In this document: positions 28,953 through 37,138 of the stretch, piece after piece
Position numbering within the stretch: position 1 is the first letter of the stretch
Layout of the letters: every line of letters starts with the position of its first letter
Origin: an uncultured Pelagibacteraceae bacterium
GTDB lineage: Bacteria > Pseudomonadota > Alphaproteobacteria > Pelagibacterales > Pelagibacteraceae
Assembly: GCA_902617895.1 (NCBI GenBank)
Contig: CACMYJ010000001.1
Span: 40,001-104,000, forward strand
Direction of reading: 5' to 3'
Length of the DNA: 64,000 nt
Notes under the pieces: model-generated
Seen by the model: the letters and a program-made list of their open reading frames with translations, nothing else
Told to the model about the DNA's origin: nothing
The model's database searches: none
Position numbers and translations under genes: made by a program

Positions 28953-29822
28953 ATGTCAATTAAGTCTTTATTTCAGATTATAATTATATGTTTTATAATT
29001 TTAATTATCGGAAGTGTTTATGTTAAATATTTCAGTGCTAAGCAGGATATTATTCAGGAAAAAGTCACATCAGAAAATAATAATCTTGAGCAAATTAAAA
29101 AGCTTGAAAAAAAATTATTAGATTTAGAAATTAAAAATCAGGAACTAAATAATAAGATTGGAAATAGTAATAGCAAGAACGTATTGACAGATAATAAGAA
29201 AAAAGTTGAAGATAAAAAGGTAGTAAAGAGGAAAATTGAAACCGATGAAAATGCCATAAAAAATGAAAAGAAAAAAGTGGATTCTAAAAATGATGAAAGT
29301 GCCATGAAAAATGAAAAGAAAAAAGTGGATTCTAAAAATGATGAAAGTGCCATGAAAAATGAAAAGAAAAAAGTGGATACAAAAACTATTAAAAATCTTG
29401 TAAAAGATGTCGAATACACTTCTGTAGATGAAAAAGGAAACAAATTTTATCTTTTAGCAAATTCTGCAAAATCAAATCCAAATAATAAAGATATTTTGGA
29501 TTTAGATAATGTGAGGGGTAAAATTACTTCAGAAATAAGAGATACTATTTATATCGTATCTGATTATGCACAATACGATACTATAAATTTAAATTCAAAG
29601 TTTTATGAAAATGTAATAATAAACTATCAAGACAAAGAAATTAATTGTTTAAATTTTGATATAAATATGGATACAAATAAAGCTGTGGCTTACAACGATG
29701 TAGTAATAACTGATCCAAAATCTATAATGAAGGCTGGAATAGTTGAATTTGATTTAAAAACCAAAGATATAGTTATAAATCCTGAAAATACTAATTCAGA
29801 TATTCAAGTTATTACAAATTAA
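28953..29822 (+). CDS. lptC: LptC-like LPS export protein with an expanded repetitive linker
   Basis: The protein has 289 residues against roughly 190 for typical LptC. Residues about 7-25 are the single membrane segment. The next ~120 residues are highly charged and contain 2.6 copies of a 16-residue repeat (KNEKKKVDSKNDESAM). Residues about 150-289 are the beta-rich LptC/OstA-like domain (VEYTSVDEKGNKFYLLANSAKSN to DVVITDPKSIMKAGIVEFDLKTKDIVI). LptC passes LPS from the LptBFG extractor to the periplasmic bridge LptA. Here lptB follows after six bases, and no lptA is present between them, unlike the usual lptC-lptA-lptB order. Identity is supported by the neighbours and the C-terminal fold pattern. 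Confidence 0.85.
   Translation: MSIKSLFQIIIICFIILIIGSVYVKYFSAKQDIIQEKVTSENNNLEQIKKLEKKLLDLEIKNQELNNKIGNSNSKNVLTDNKKKVEDKKVVKRKIETDENAIKNEKKKVDSKNDESAMKNEKKKVDSKNDESAMKNEKKKVDTKTIKNLVKDVEYTSVDEKGNKFYLLANSAKSNPNNKDILDLDNVRGKITSEIRDTIYIVSDYAQYDTINLNSKFYENVIINYQDKEINCLNFDINMDTNKAVAYNDVVITDPKSIMKAGIVEFDLKTKDIVINPENTNSDIQVITN
29253..29378 (+). repeat. 48-bp in-frame tandem repeat inside lptC (2.6 copies)
   Basis: Copies lie at 29253-29300, 29301-29348 and 29349-29378 (partial). They start GCCATGAAAAATGAAAAG (the first copy has one change, ATA for ATG) and are otherwise identical, so the expansion is recent or kept uniform. The unit is a multiple of three and lengthens the charged linker by 16 residues each time. 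There are no spacers between copies, so it is not a CRISPR. Confidence 0.95.
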
Positions 29823-29828
29823 ATAATA

Positions 29829-30605
29829 ATGGCACTAATAAAGAAATTCAGAATTAAAAGTTTTAAAAAACAAGAACAAATACTTGAGCTTAATAAGATA
29901 TCGATGTTTTACAACAAACGACAAATTTTGAACAACCTAAATTTAGAAATAAATAAACAAGAAATTCTTGGTATGCTTGGACCTAATGGTGTAGGAAAGT
30001 CTACAATTTTTCATATTATCACAGGATTGAAAGATCCAAGCTTTGGAAAAGTATTAATAAATGGCGTTGATTGTACAAATATTCCAATTTATGAGAGAGC
30101 TACAAAATTTAAAATAGGATATGTTCCTCAATATGGAGGGTTTATACAAGACCTAACATTAATAGAGAATTTAACTTTAGTAGGTGAAATTCATATAAAA
30201 GACAAACAATTAAGAAATGAAAAAATTGAGAAGGTAATTTCACAATTTAATTTCGATCCTTTACTGAAAATCAAAGCCAAATATTTATCAGGAGGTCAAA
30301 AAAAAAAATTAGTTATTGCAATGACTTTAATTAATGATCCTAGTATCCTTCTTTTAGACGAACCATTTGCTGCATTGGATATATTGACAATTAAAATGCT
30401 TCAAGAAATAATTGTCAATTTACAATCTTTAGAAAAAATTACAGTAGTGGTATGTGATCATCAAGCAAGAGATTTACTAAGTTGCGTAGATAGAGCAATA
30501 GTGCTCTCAGATGGTAAAATCATTGCAAGTGGGAGTCCAGACGAAATCATTAAAGATAATAATGCAAGAACAGCATATTTTGGTGATGAGTTTAAGATAA
30601 ACTAG
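29829..30605 (+). CDS. lptB: LPS export ABC transporter ATPase LptB
   Basis: This 258-residue ABC ATPase powers extraction of LPS from the inner membrane by LptFG. It has Walker A GPNGVGKST (51-59), the Q-loop YVPQYGG, the signature LSGGQKKK (where many LptB proteins read LSGGERRR), Walker B ILLLDEPFAALD and the switch His in VVCDHQ. The phrase NLTLVGEI and the end ARTAYFGDEFKI match the LptB group. It directly follows lptC, supporting the assignment over a branched-chain amino-acid transporter ATPase, which is similar. lptF and lptG are not in the window. Confidence 0.92.
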   Translation: MALIKKFRIKSFKKQEQILELNKISMFYNKRQILNNLNLEINKQEILGMLGPNGVGKSTIFHIITGLKDPSFGKVLINGVDCTNIPIYERATKFKIGYVPQYGGFIQDLTLIENLTLVGEIHIKDKQLRNEKIEKVISQFNFDPLLKIKAKYLSGGQKKKLVIAMTLINDPSILLLDEPFAALDILTIKMLQEIIVNLQSLEKITVVVCDHQARDLLSCVDRAIVLSDGKIIASGSPDEIIKDNNARTAYFGDEFKIN

Positions 30606-30612
30606 TTCCTAA

Positions 30613-31938
30613 ATGTCAAATCACATTTTAATAAAAGAAAAAATTAACAATTTTAAAAAAAAAATAAACGTTGCATCAGACAAAAGTATATCCATAAGGT
30701 CAATACTTCTTGCCTCCCAGGCAGTTGGTGTATCTAAAATATCGAATTTACTAGAATCAGAGGATGTCTTAAACACTTTAAAAGCTATAAAAAAACTAGG
30801 AATAAATTACAAAAAAAAAAGTGGTGATTACTTTATAGAAGGTTTTGGCTTAAACAATTTTAACATTAAAAAGAAAATAACAATAAACGCAGGAAATTCT
30901 GGAACATTGGCACGTTTAATATTAGGACTACTTGTCAAATCTAAATTTAAGATCAGATTGATCGGAGATAAAAGTTTATCTAAACGGGACTTTTCAAGAG
31001 TTATAAAGCCATTAAGACTTTTTGGTGTAAATATTCATAGTAGAAAAAATTCTTTACCTATCGAAATTTTGGGAACAGATTATTTGAGACCAATATCTTA
31101 CAATGAAAAAATTGGAAGCGCACAAGTTAAGTCATGTATTATTTTTTGTGCATTAAATACTCCAGGCACAACTCAGATCAAAGCAAAAAAATCACGAAAC
31201 CATACTGAACAATTATTAAAATCTTTAAATTATCCAATTAAGGTAAATAAAGTAAATAATATTGATAAAATATCCATAAATGGACTTAGTCAATTTAAAT
31301 CTTTTAAACATATTATTCCTGGAGATATTAGCTCCGCTGCTTTTTTTATAGTTCTTACAATTTTATCAAGTAATTCAGAAATGATAATTAAAAATGTAAA
31401 TATAAATGAAAGTAGAATAGGAATCATTACAATTCTAAGAAGAATGGGTGCTACTATTAAACTTAAGAATAAAAAAATCTATAAAGGAGAAAATATTGCA
31501 AATATATTTATTAAAAGTTCCAGAAAATTAAAAGGGATTAATTGTCCTTCATATTTGAATAGTTCAGCAATCGATGAATTTTTAATAATTTTTTTAGTAG
31601 CCGCAAAAGCAAAAGGAATCTCGACATTTAAAAACTTAGGTGAATTAAATAAAAAAGAAAGCCCAAGATTAGATATAGCGTTAAAGTCTCTGAAAATGAT
31701 GGGAATAAAAGTAGAAAGAAAAAAAGATAATATTAAAATATTTGGAAATCCAAATTTAGAGATTACAAAAAACATTAATATAGAAAAATATCTTAAGGAT
31801 CATAGAGTTTTTATGATGGCATGTATTGCGGCATTATCTTTTGGAGGAAAATGGAAAATAGCTGATAAAGATTCAATTAATACATCATTCCCCCTTTTTC
31901 TTGATATATTGAAATCCTTGGGAGCTAAAATAAATTGA
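30613..31938 (+). CDS. aroA: 3-phosphoshikimate 1-carboxyvinyltransferase (EPSP synthase)
   Basis: This 441-residue enzyme joins phosphoenolpyruvate to shikimate 3-phosphate, the sixth step of the shikimate route to aromatic amino acids. Conserved sites are the N-terminal VASDKSISIRSILLAS, NAGNSGTLARLI, SKRDFSRVIKPL, GSAQVKSC, PGDISSAAFFIV, the catalytic Asp in AIDEF, the Glu/Arg of KKESPRL and the late DHRVFMMA. These keep the known catalytic residues. It heads a long plus-strand run, and cmk overlaps its stop by four bases. Unlike the downstream trp genes, its active-site motifs look intact. Confidence 0.95.
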   Translation: MSNHILIKEKINNFKKKINVASDKSISIRSILLASQAVGVSKISNLLESEDVLNTLKAIKKLGINYKKKSGDYFIEGFGLNNFNIKKKITINAGNSGTLARLILGLLVKSKFKIRLIGDKSLSKRDFSRVIKPLRLFGVNIHSRKNSLPIEILGTDYLRPISYNEKIGSAQVKSCIIFCALNTPGTTQIKAKKSRNHTEQLLKSLNYPIKVNKVNNIDKISINGLSQFKSFKHIIPGDISSAAFFIVLTILSSNSEMIIKNVNINESRIGIITILRRMGATIKLKNKKIYKGENIANIFIKSSRKLKGINCPSYLNSSAIDEFLIIFLVAAKAKGISTFKNLGELNKKESPRLDIALKSLKMMGIKVERKKDNIKIFGNPNLEITKNINIEKYLKDHRVFMMACIAALSFGGKWKIADKDSINTSFPLFLDILKSLGAKIN

Positions 31939-32600
31939 AAAAATTGAATAAAAAAATTAAATTTAAAATTGCTTCTGACGGAAGTAGCGCTTCTGGAAAA
32001 ACGACTGGAGGTAAATTAATTTCAAGAAAATTTAATATGAAATTTCTATCTAGTGGTAGTCTATATAGATTTTGTGCATTAAGGATTATAGAAAATAATA
32101 ACGATTATAATAATAGATTTATTAATAAAATTGTTAAGTCAATTACATTAAAAAAATTGCAAAATAAAAAACTTTATAGCCCAGAAGTAGCTAAATTGTC
32201 TTCAATAATAGCAAAAAAAAAATTTGTAAGAAATGCTCTTAAGAGTTTTCAAGTAAACTTTATAAAAAAATCTAGATTAGTTATTGTCGAAGGTAGAGAC
32301 ATAGGTTCAGTAATTATGCCAAATGCAGATTTAAAACTTTTTTTTACTTGCTCCACTAAAGAAAAGGCGAGAAGAAGACTAAAGGAATTTAAAAATAAAT
32401 ATAGGAAAATAACCTTAAAACAAGTCGAAAAATCACTGATTCAAAGGGATAAAGAGGATACTAAAAGAAAAATTAGTCCCTTGATTATGACTAAAAATGC
32501 TGTATTAGTCGACACCACTAAATTGAGTATTAAACAAATGGAGATAAAACTTTCTAATTTAGTAAAAAGTTCGATTAAAGAAAAATATGGAAATTTATAA
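31935..32600 (+). CDS. cmk: Cytidylate kinase
   Basis: The protein has 221 residues and phosphorylates CMP and dCMP. It has the P-loop DGSSASGKTT (15-24; the usual form is GPSGSGKGT), the region FLSSGSLYR for the nucleotide, EGRDIGSVIMPNADLKLFF and a lid with QRDKEDTKRKISPL. The gene starts with TTG, overlapping the aroA TGA, and its 3' end overlaps rpsA by 14 bases. The order aroA-cmk-rpsA-ihfB is classic in Proteobacteria and supports the start codon choice. Confidence 0.94.
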   Translation: MKKLNKKIKFKIASDGSSASGKTTGGKLISRKFNMKFLSSGSLYRFCALRIIENNNDYNNRFINKIVKSITLKKLQNKKLYSPEVAKLSSIIAKKKFVRNALKSFQVNFIKKSRLVIVEGRDIGSVIMPNADLKLFFTCSTKEKARRRLKEFKNKYRKITLKQVEKSLIQRDKEDTKRKISPLIMTKNAVLVDTTKLSIKQMEIKLSNLVKSSIKEKYGNL

Positions 32601-34329
32601 AGATTTAAACTCACCTGCAACACAGCAATTTGAAAAATTATTAAACAGCCAGCTATCAAAAAATAAAATAGAAGAAGGTAAAATTATAGAGGGTAAAGTT
32701 ACTAAGATAACAAATAAATATGTATTTCTTTTTATACCTGGTCTAAAAAGTGAACCTGTAATTGATATTAATGAAATTAAAATGATTGGAATGTCAGATG
32801 GAATCAAAGAAGGTGATCTTATATCAGTTTTGCTAGAAAAAATTGAGGACAAAAATGGCGATGTTGTTGTTTCGGCACAAAAAGCTCAAAAAATAAAAGG
32901 ATGGAATCAGTTAGTCAAATGTTATGAAAATAACGAATTGATAAACGGTAAAATTACACAAAAGACTAAAGGTGGTGTTATAGTGGAACATGTTGAAACA
33001 GGCTCACTAATGTTTTGTCCCGGTTCTCAAATATCAGATAAACCGATAAAGAATATTGACCATCTAATTGGTGTTCAGCAAAAATTTGCACTAATTAAAT
33101 TAGATATGGTTAGAGGTAATAGTGTTGTTTCTAGAAGACAAGTTGTTTCATCTAGCAAGAAAGAGGATAAAGTAAAAATCATAGAAAAATTTAAAGTTGG
33201 AGATATCATAAAAGATGCTGTCGTTAAAGGATACTCATCATTTGGATGTTTTTTTGAAGTAACTACTCCAGATGGTACACTTGATACTCTCTGCCACCTT
33301 CAAGAAATTAGCTATAGTAGAGTAAATCACCCAGATGAAATTTTTAATATTGGTGAAAAACATGATTTAAAAGTAATTTCAATAGACATGGAAAAGCTTC
33401 AAGTAGGATGTTCCATCAAGCAACTTTCACCTGATCCTTTTGAACATATATCAAACTATCAAATAGGAAATCAATATAAAGTAAAAGTTGTAAAGATAAC
33501 AGACTATGGATGTTTTTGTGAATTAGAGGCTGGATTAAGTACTCTTCTTCACAGTAGCGAAATAAGTTGGACAAAAAAAAATATATCTCCAAAAAAAATG
33601 TTTAACGTAGGAGATCAGATTGATTGTGTAATTACAGAAATTGATAAAGAAAAAAGAAGAGTGGCAATCTCTCACAGATTAACTCAGGAAAATCCATATT
33701 CAAAACTTGAAAATGAATATCCAGTGGGCAGTGAAATTGAAGGGGTAATAAGTAGTTTTAATGAATACGCAATCTATTTAAAATTAGGAGATTTTGATAT
33801 AGATGGTTTTTTACACTCTAATGATCTTTCATACATAGGAAAACCCGAGGATGAACTTAAGAAATACAAAAAAGGCGAAACATTAAAAGTTAAAATTCTT
33901 GAAATAAAGAAAAGTGAACAGAAGGTTAGAATTGGATTAAAACAGTTACAAAAAGATCCATTTGATTGGTTTCAAGATAAAAAAGTTAACGATGCGATTA
34001 CAGTTAAGGTTATTTCATCCGATAATAAAGGTTTATTTGTTAAGCCTGAGGGTTGTGATGTTGAAATTTTGATTAAAAAATCCCAAATTGCGATGAGTGC
34101 TTCAGATGCTAGACCATCTCGTTTTGTGGGTGGAGAAAGAATAGATGCAGCTATCGCTGAGCTTAACTTTGAAAAAAGGAAAGTGAGTTTAAGTATTAAA
34201 TTATTAGAGGAAATAATGAATGCAAAAGCTATTAAAGAACATTCTAGCCCTCTAAGCGGAAAAAATCTTCCATTCTCCTCGCTTTCAGAACAATTGGATG
34301 ATAAGAAGAATAAAAAAGATAAAGATTAA
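32587..34329 (+). CDS. rpsA: 30S ribosomal protein S1
   Basis: This 580-residue protein is built of about six S1 RNA-binding folds (near 25-95, 110-175, 197-268, 284-355, 370-440 and 455-525), followed by a Lys/Asp-rich tail. S1 helps the ribosome bind mRNAs with weak Shine-Dalgarno signals, which suits this genome where many genes start right after the previous stop. Family blocks include LKSEPVIDINEI, PGSQISDKP, RGNSVVSRRQ and SRVNHPDEIFNIG. The third repeat deviates from the usual ITDYGAFVDLGG form (here YSSFGCFFEVTTPDG). It overlaps cmk by 14 bases. Confidence 0.95.
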   Translation: MEIYKDLNSPATQQFEKLLNSQLSKNKIEEGKIIEGKVTKITNKYVFLFIPGLKSEPVIDINEIKMIGMSDGIKEGDLISVLLEKIEDKNGDVVVSAQKAQKIKGWNQLVKCYENNELINGKITQKTKGGVIVEHVETGSLMFCPGSQISDKPIKNIDHLIGVQQKFALIKLDMVRGNSVVSRRQVVSSSKKEDKVKIIEKFKVGDIIKDAVVKGYSSFGCFFEVTTPDGTLDTLCHLQEISYSRVNHPDEIFNIGEKHDLKVISIDMEKLQVGCSIKQLSPDPFEHISNYQIGNQYKVKVVKITDYGCFCELEAGLSTLLHSSEISWTKKNISPKKMFNVGDQIDCVITEIDKEKRRVAISHRLTQENPYSKLENEYPVGSEIEGVISSFNEYAIYLKLGDFDIDGFLHSNDLSYIGKPEDELKKYKKGETLKVKILEIKKSEQKVRIGLKQLQKDPFDWFQDKKVNDAITVKVISSDNKGLFVKPEGCDVEILIKKSQIAMSASDARPSRFVGGERIDAAIAELNFEKRKVSLSIKLLEEIMNAKAIKEHSSPLSGKNLPFSSLSEQLDDKKNKKDKD

Positions 34330-34332
34330 AAA

Positions 34333-34617
34333 TTGTCAGTCGTAAAATCAGACTTAATTAAGGAACTTGCTAAAAATTATCCAAACTTTTTAAAAAAAGA
34401 TTTGATCAAACTATTTGATATTACCCTTTATGAAATGAAAGATGCTTTAAAAAGGGGAGAGAGAGTAGAACTTAGAGATCTATTTACAATAGAACCAAGA
34501 ATTCAAAAGGCAAGAATATCTAGAAATCCTAAAACAAATGAAAATGTAAATACACCAGAAAAAAAAACAATTCTTTTTAAAATGTCTAAAAAATGGACAA
34601 ACAAAGTAAATGAATAA
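34333..34617 (+). CDS. ihfB: Integration host factor beta-type DNA-bending protein
   Basis: The protein has 94 residues, starting with TTG three bases after rpsA. It belongs to the HU/IHF family: a helical N-terminus (KSDLIKELAKNYPNFLKKDLIKLFDITLYEMKDALKRGERVELRD) and the beta-arm with the Pro-containing tip (ARISRNPKTNENVNTPEKKTILFKMSK). IHF bends DNA sharply at specific sites. The position right after rpsA is the classic ihfB locus. The GFGxF motif usually found at the saddle reads DLFTI here. Confidence 0.9.
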   Translation: MSVVKSDLIKELAKNYPNFLKKDLIKLFDITLYEMKDALKRGERVELRDLFTIEPRIQKARISRNPKTNENVNTPEKKTILFKMSKKWTNKVNE

Positions 34618-35281
34618 AAAAAAAATTTTTGTTGCCTGCGATAGTATTAATATTAGTAAAATTAAAGAGATAATTAGAAAAACTGAAAATTCGAAGTTAG
34701 AAGTTGGTTATAAATTTGGATTAGAGTTTTTAAATTCAAAAGACGGAAGAAAATTTATATCAAAATTAAAAAATAAGATTATCTTTGGAGATTATAAATT
34801 TGCAGATATACCAAATACTTGTGCATCAGCGGTCAAAGCTGTGAAAGATTTAAACTTTAACTATTTAACGATTCATATAAGTTCAGGTTTAGAGGCGCTT
34901 AAAGCAGTTAAAAAAGTTTCAGGAAAAACAAAAATAATTGGTGTTACAATACTTACATCTCTCGACAATAAATCTCTAAAGCAAATTGGATATAGCAAAG
35001 AAGTAAAAAAAATAGTTCTTGAGCAAGCTAAGTTAGCTAATAAAGCAAATCTGGATGCAATTGTATGTAGTCCTAATGAAGTAAATCTTGTTAAGAAAGT
35101 ATTTAAAAAAGAAATTATAACCCCAGGAATTAGATTTAATTCTAAAGAGAATGACCAAAAAAGAATCCAAACACCAAAACAAGCTTACAAAAATGGAAGT
35201 GACTGGTTAGTAATTGGAAGACCAATTACAAAAGGGAATATTAATAATAATATAAAAAATTTAATTAATCATTTGAAATAA
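34610..35281 (+). CDS. pyrF: Orotidine 5'-phosphate decarboxylase
   Basis: This 223-residue TIM-barrel enzyme makes UMP, the last step of pyrimidine synthesis. The catalytic Asp-Lys-Asp array is present: VACDS near residue 10, then DYKFADIPNT (canonical DLKxHDIPNT). Other family blocks are LTIHISSG, VTILTSL, VCSPNEV, TPGIRF and the phosphate site VIGRPIT. The start overlaps ihfB by eight bases, and trpF begins at its stop codon (TAATG). Confidence 0.94.
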   Translation: MNKKKIFVACDSINISKIKEIIRKTENSKLEVGYKFGLEFLNSKDGRKFISKLKNKIIFGDYKFADIPNTCASAVKAVKDLNFNYLTIHISSGLEALKAVKKVSGKTKIIGVTILTSLDNKSLKQIGYSKEVKKIVLEQAKLANKANLDAIVCSPNEVNLVKKVFKKEIITPGIRFNSKENDQKRIQTPKQAYKNGSDWLVIGRPITKGNINNNIKNLINHLK

Positions 35282-35904
35282 TGGTCAAAGGAATAAAAAT
35301 TTGTGGGATCTCTGATCTTGAAACTTTAAGATATATTTTAAATCATCAATTTCCACCAAAATTTGTAGGTTTCATATGTAATTATAAAAAAAGTAAAAGG
35401 TATGTTGAATATGAGAAATTAAAAGATTTAATTAATATAAAAAAAAATGACACAAGTTTTGTATCTGTGCTTGTTAATCCTGATGACAAAATCTTAGAAA
35501 AAATTAAGGAATTAAATTTTGATTATTATCAATTGTATGATGTGAGTCCTGAAAGAACAAAAACAATAAAAGAAAAATATAATATTAAAATTATTACCGC
35601 ATTAACAATAAATGCGCAAAAAGATGTTGATATATATAGCAATTATAATGAAATTTCAGACTTAATTCTTTTTGATGGAAAAGGCTACGAAAAGTCAATC
35701 GGATTTAATCATGAATTATTAAATTTTGTACCTGATTCACTAAATAAAATGATTGCTGGAAATATAAAAATAGAAGATATTCCTAATTTCAAAAATAGAG
35801 ACTGCTTTATTGATCTAAGTGGTTCTTTAGAAAATGAAGAAGGAAAAAAAGATTTAAAAAAAATAAATAAATTATTAAATTTAGCAATTAAAAATGAAAC
35901 TTAA
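35281..35904 (+). CDS. trpF: TrpF-like phosphoribosylanthranilate isomerase, divergent
   Basis: The protein has 207 residues of the small TrpF barrel, which rearranges phosphoribosylanthranilate in tryptophan synthesis. It keeps the Cys base region (IKICGISD), the phosphate-linked KSKRYV, VLVNPD, and an Asp in LFDGKG that may serve as acid. Several signature elements are changed: QLHG reads QLYD, the GGTGxxFDW block after the acid Asp is replaced by GYEKSIGFNHEL, and the VDVSSGVE end is IDLSGSLENEEGKKD. Position between pyrF and trpB is canonical. Whether it still acts on phosphoribosylanthranilate is open. Confidence 0.82.
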   Translation: MVKGIKICGISDLETLRYILNHQFPPKFVGFICNYKKSKRYVEYEKLKDLINIKKNDTSFVSVLVNPDDKILEKIKELNFDYYQLYDVSPERTKTIKEKYNIKIITALTINAQKDVDIYSNYNEISDLILFDGKGYEKSIGFNHELLNFVPDSLNKMIAGNIKIEDIPNFKNRDCFIDLSGSLENEEGKKDLKKINKLLNLAIKNET

Positions 35905-37138
35905 AAAAGGAATACCTGTTATTGATCAAGGGGATAAACTTGGTTTCTGGGGTGGAAAATTTGGTGGTAATTTTGTGCCTGAAACACTTAAGAAACCTAT
36001 AGAAGATCTTGAAATACAATTTAATAGATTAAAAAACAACAAAAACTTTATAAAAGAAAGAGACAGATATTTTAGAAATTGGATTGGAACACCTACAAGA
36101 TTTATCAAATTAAATAATTTAACAAAACATGTTGGTGGAGCTCAGATTTGGTCTAAGGTTGTTTCTGATGCTAACGGAGGAGCTCACAAAATATATAATG
36201 CAACTGTTCATTGTTTATTGGCCAAAAGGTCTGGAAAAAAAGTTATTATCGGTGACACAGGAGCTGGATATGCTGGAAAAATGTTAAGTATGGCCGCTAA
36301 AAAATTTGGTTTGAAATGTAAAATTTTTATGGGTGCAAAGGATATTAAAAGACAACAGCCCAATGTCAAAGCAATGAAAAAAAATGGTGCAGATGTAATT
36401 CCTGTATATTCAGGAAGTCAAACATTAGTAGATGCTGTATCTGAATGTATGAGATATTGGGTTGCTAATTGTGATACTACCGCAATGTGTGTAGGTAGCA
36501 CTGTAGGACCTGCAATTTTTGTTCGTATATGCGGATGGAGCACTAGCCAAATCTCTAGAGAACTTAAAGCTCAATTAGTTAATGAATTTGGTGACATCCC
36601 TAAAAAACTTAAATTGTATAATTGTGTAGGAGGAGGTTCATCAAGTTTTGGTTTTTGGAATGAATTTATAGATTATGATAAAAAACAAGTTGAGTTTATT
36701 GGAGTAGAAGCGGGAGGACCAGCCAAAAGCAACAGACACGCTGCTCCCTTAACTTATGGTTCGAAAATCGGTATACTTCATGGTGCAGCTCAATACGTAA
36801 ATCAAAATAGTGATGGTCAAATTGAAGAAACTGAGTCAATATCTGCAGGTCTAGATTATCCTGGCATTTCACCACTACATTGCTTTTTAAAAGATACCAA
36901 GCGTGCAAGGTATACGGCGGCCAGTGATGAGGAAGCTTTAAAAGCTTACCAAATAGTAACAAAATATGAAAGTTTAAGACCATCACTCGAACCCAGTCAT
37001 GCATTCTCAGTGGCGATTAAAGAAGCAAAAAAATTGAGCAAAGATACAATAGTAATTATTAATAGTTGTGGAGATGCATACAAGGACCGTGGAATTTTAG
37101 AAAAAAAGTTGGGAAAGAAATATGTTAAATCCAATTAG
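35894..37138 (+). CDS. trpB: Tryptophan synthase beta-like protein with altered active-site motifs
   Basis: This 414-residue PLP enzyme of fold type II lies in the usual trpF-trpB-trpA order. It has the family start GKFGGNFVPETL, the PLP lysine K99 (GGAHKIYN), GLKCKIFMGAKD, the phosphate loop CVGGGSS, HGAAQYV and SISAGLDYPG. Compared with Salmonella TrpB, the catalytic Glu109 is Asp121 (GDTGAGYAG for AETGAGQHG), the KRED block is KVVS, GPHPYP is GPAIFV (205-210), Asn236 is Ser250, the interface Lys167 is Val179 and Ser377 is Cys392. The frame is intact. It could be a slow or specialised tryptophan synthase or another beta-replacement enzyme. It is not the TrpB2 type by its motifs. Confidence 0.85.
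   Translation: MKLKKGIPVIDQGDKLGFWGGKFGGNFVPETLKKPIEDLEIQFNRLKNNKNFIKERDRYFRNWIGTPTRFIKLNNLTKHVGGAQIWSKVVSDANGGAHKIYNATVHCLLAKRSGKKVIIGDTGAGYAGKMLSMAAKKFGLKCKIFMGAKDIKRQQPNVKAMKKNGADVIPVYSGSQTLVDAVSECMRYWVANCDTTAMCVGSTVGPAIFVRICGWSTSQISRELKAQLVNEFGDIPKKLKLYNCVGGGSSSFGFWNEFIDYDKKQVEFIGVEAGGPAKSNRHAAPLTYGSKIGILHGAAQYVNQNSDGQIEETESISAGLDYPGISPLHCFLKDTKRARYTAASDEEALKAYQIVTKYESLRPSLEPSHAFSVAIKEAKKLSKDTIVIINSCGDAYKDRGILEKKLGKKYVKSN

Noticed and set aside
29138-29443. Repetitive antisense frame, and a CRISPR-like direct repeat at 29253-29378
   Set aside because: The repeat is continuous, in frame with lptC and has no spacers; the antisense frame is a shadow of the repeated Lys-rich coding sequence.
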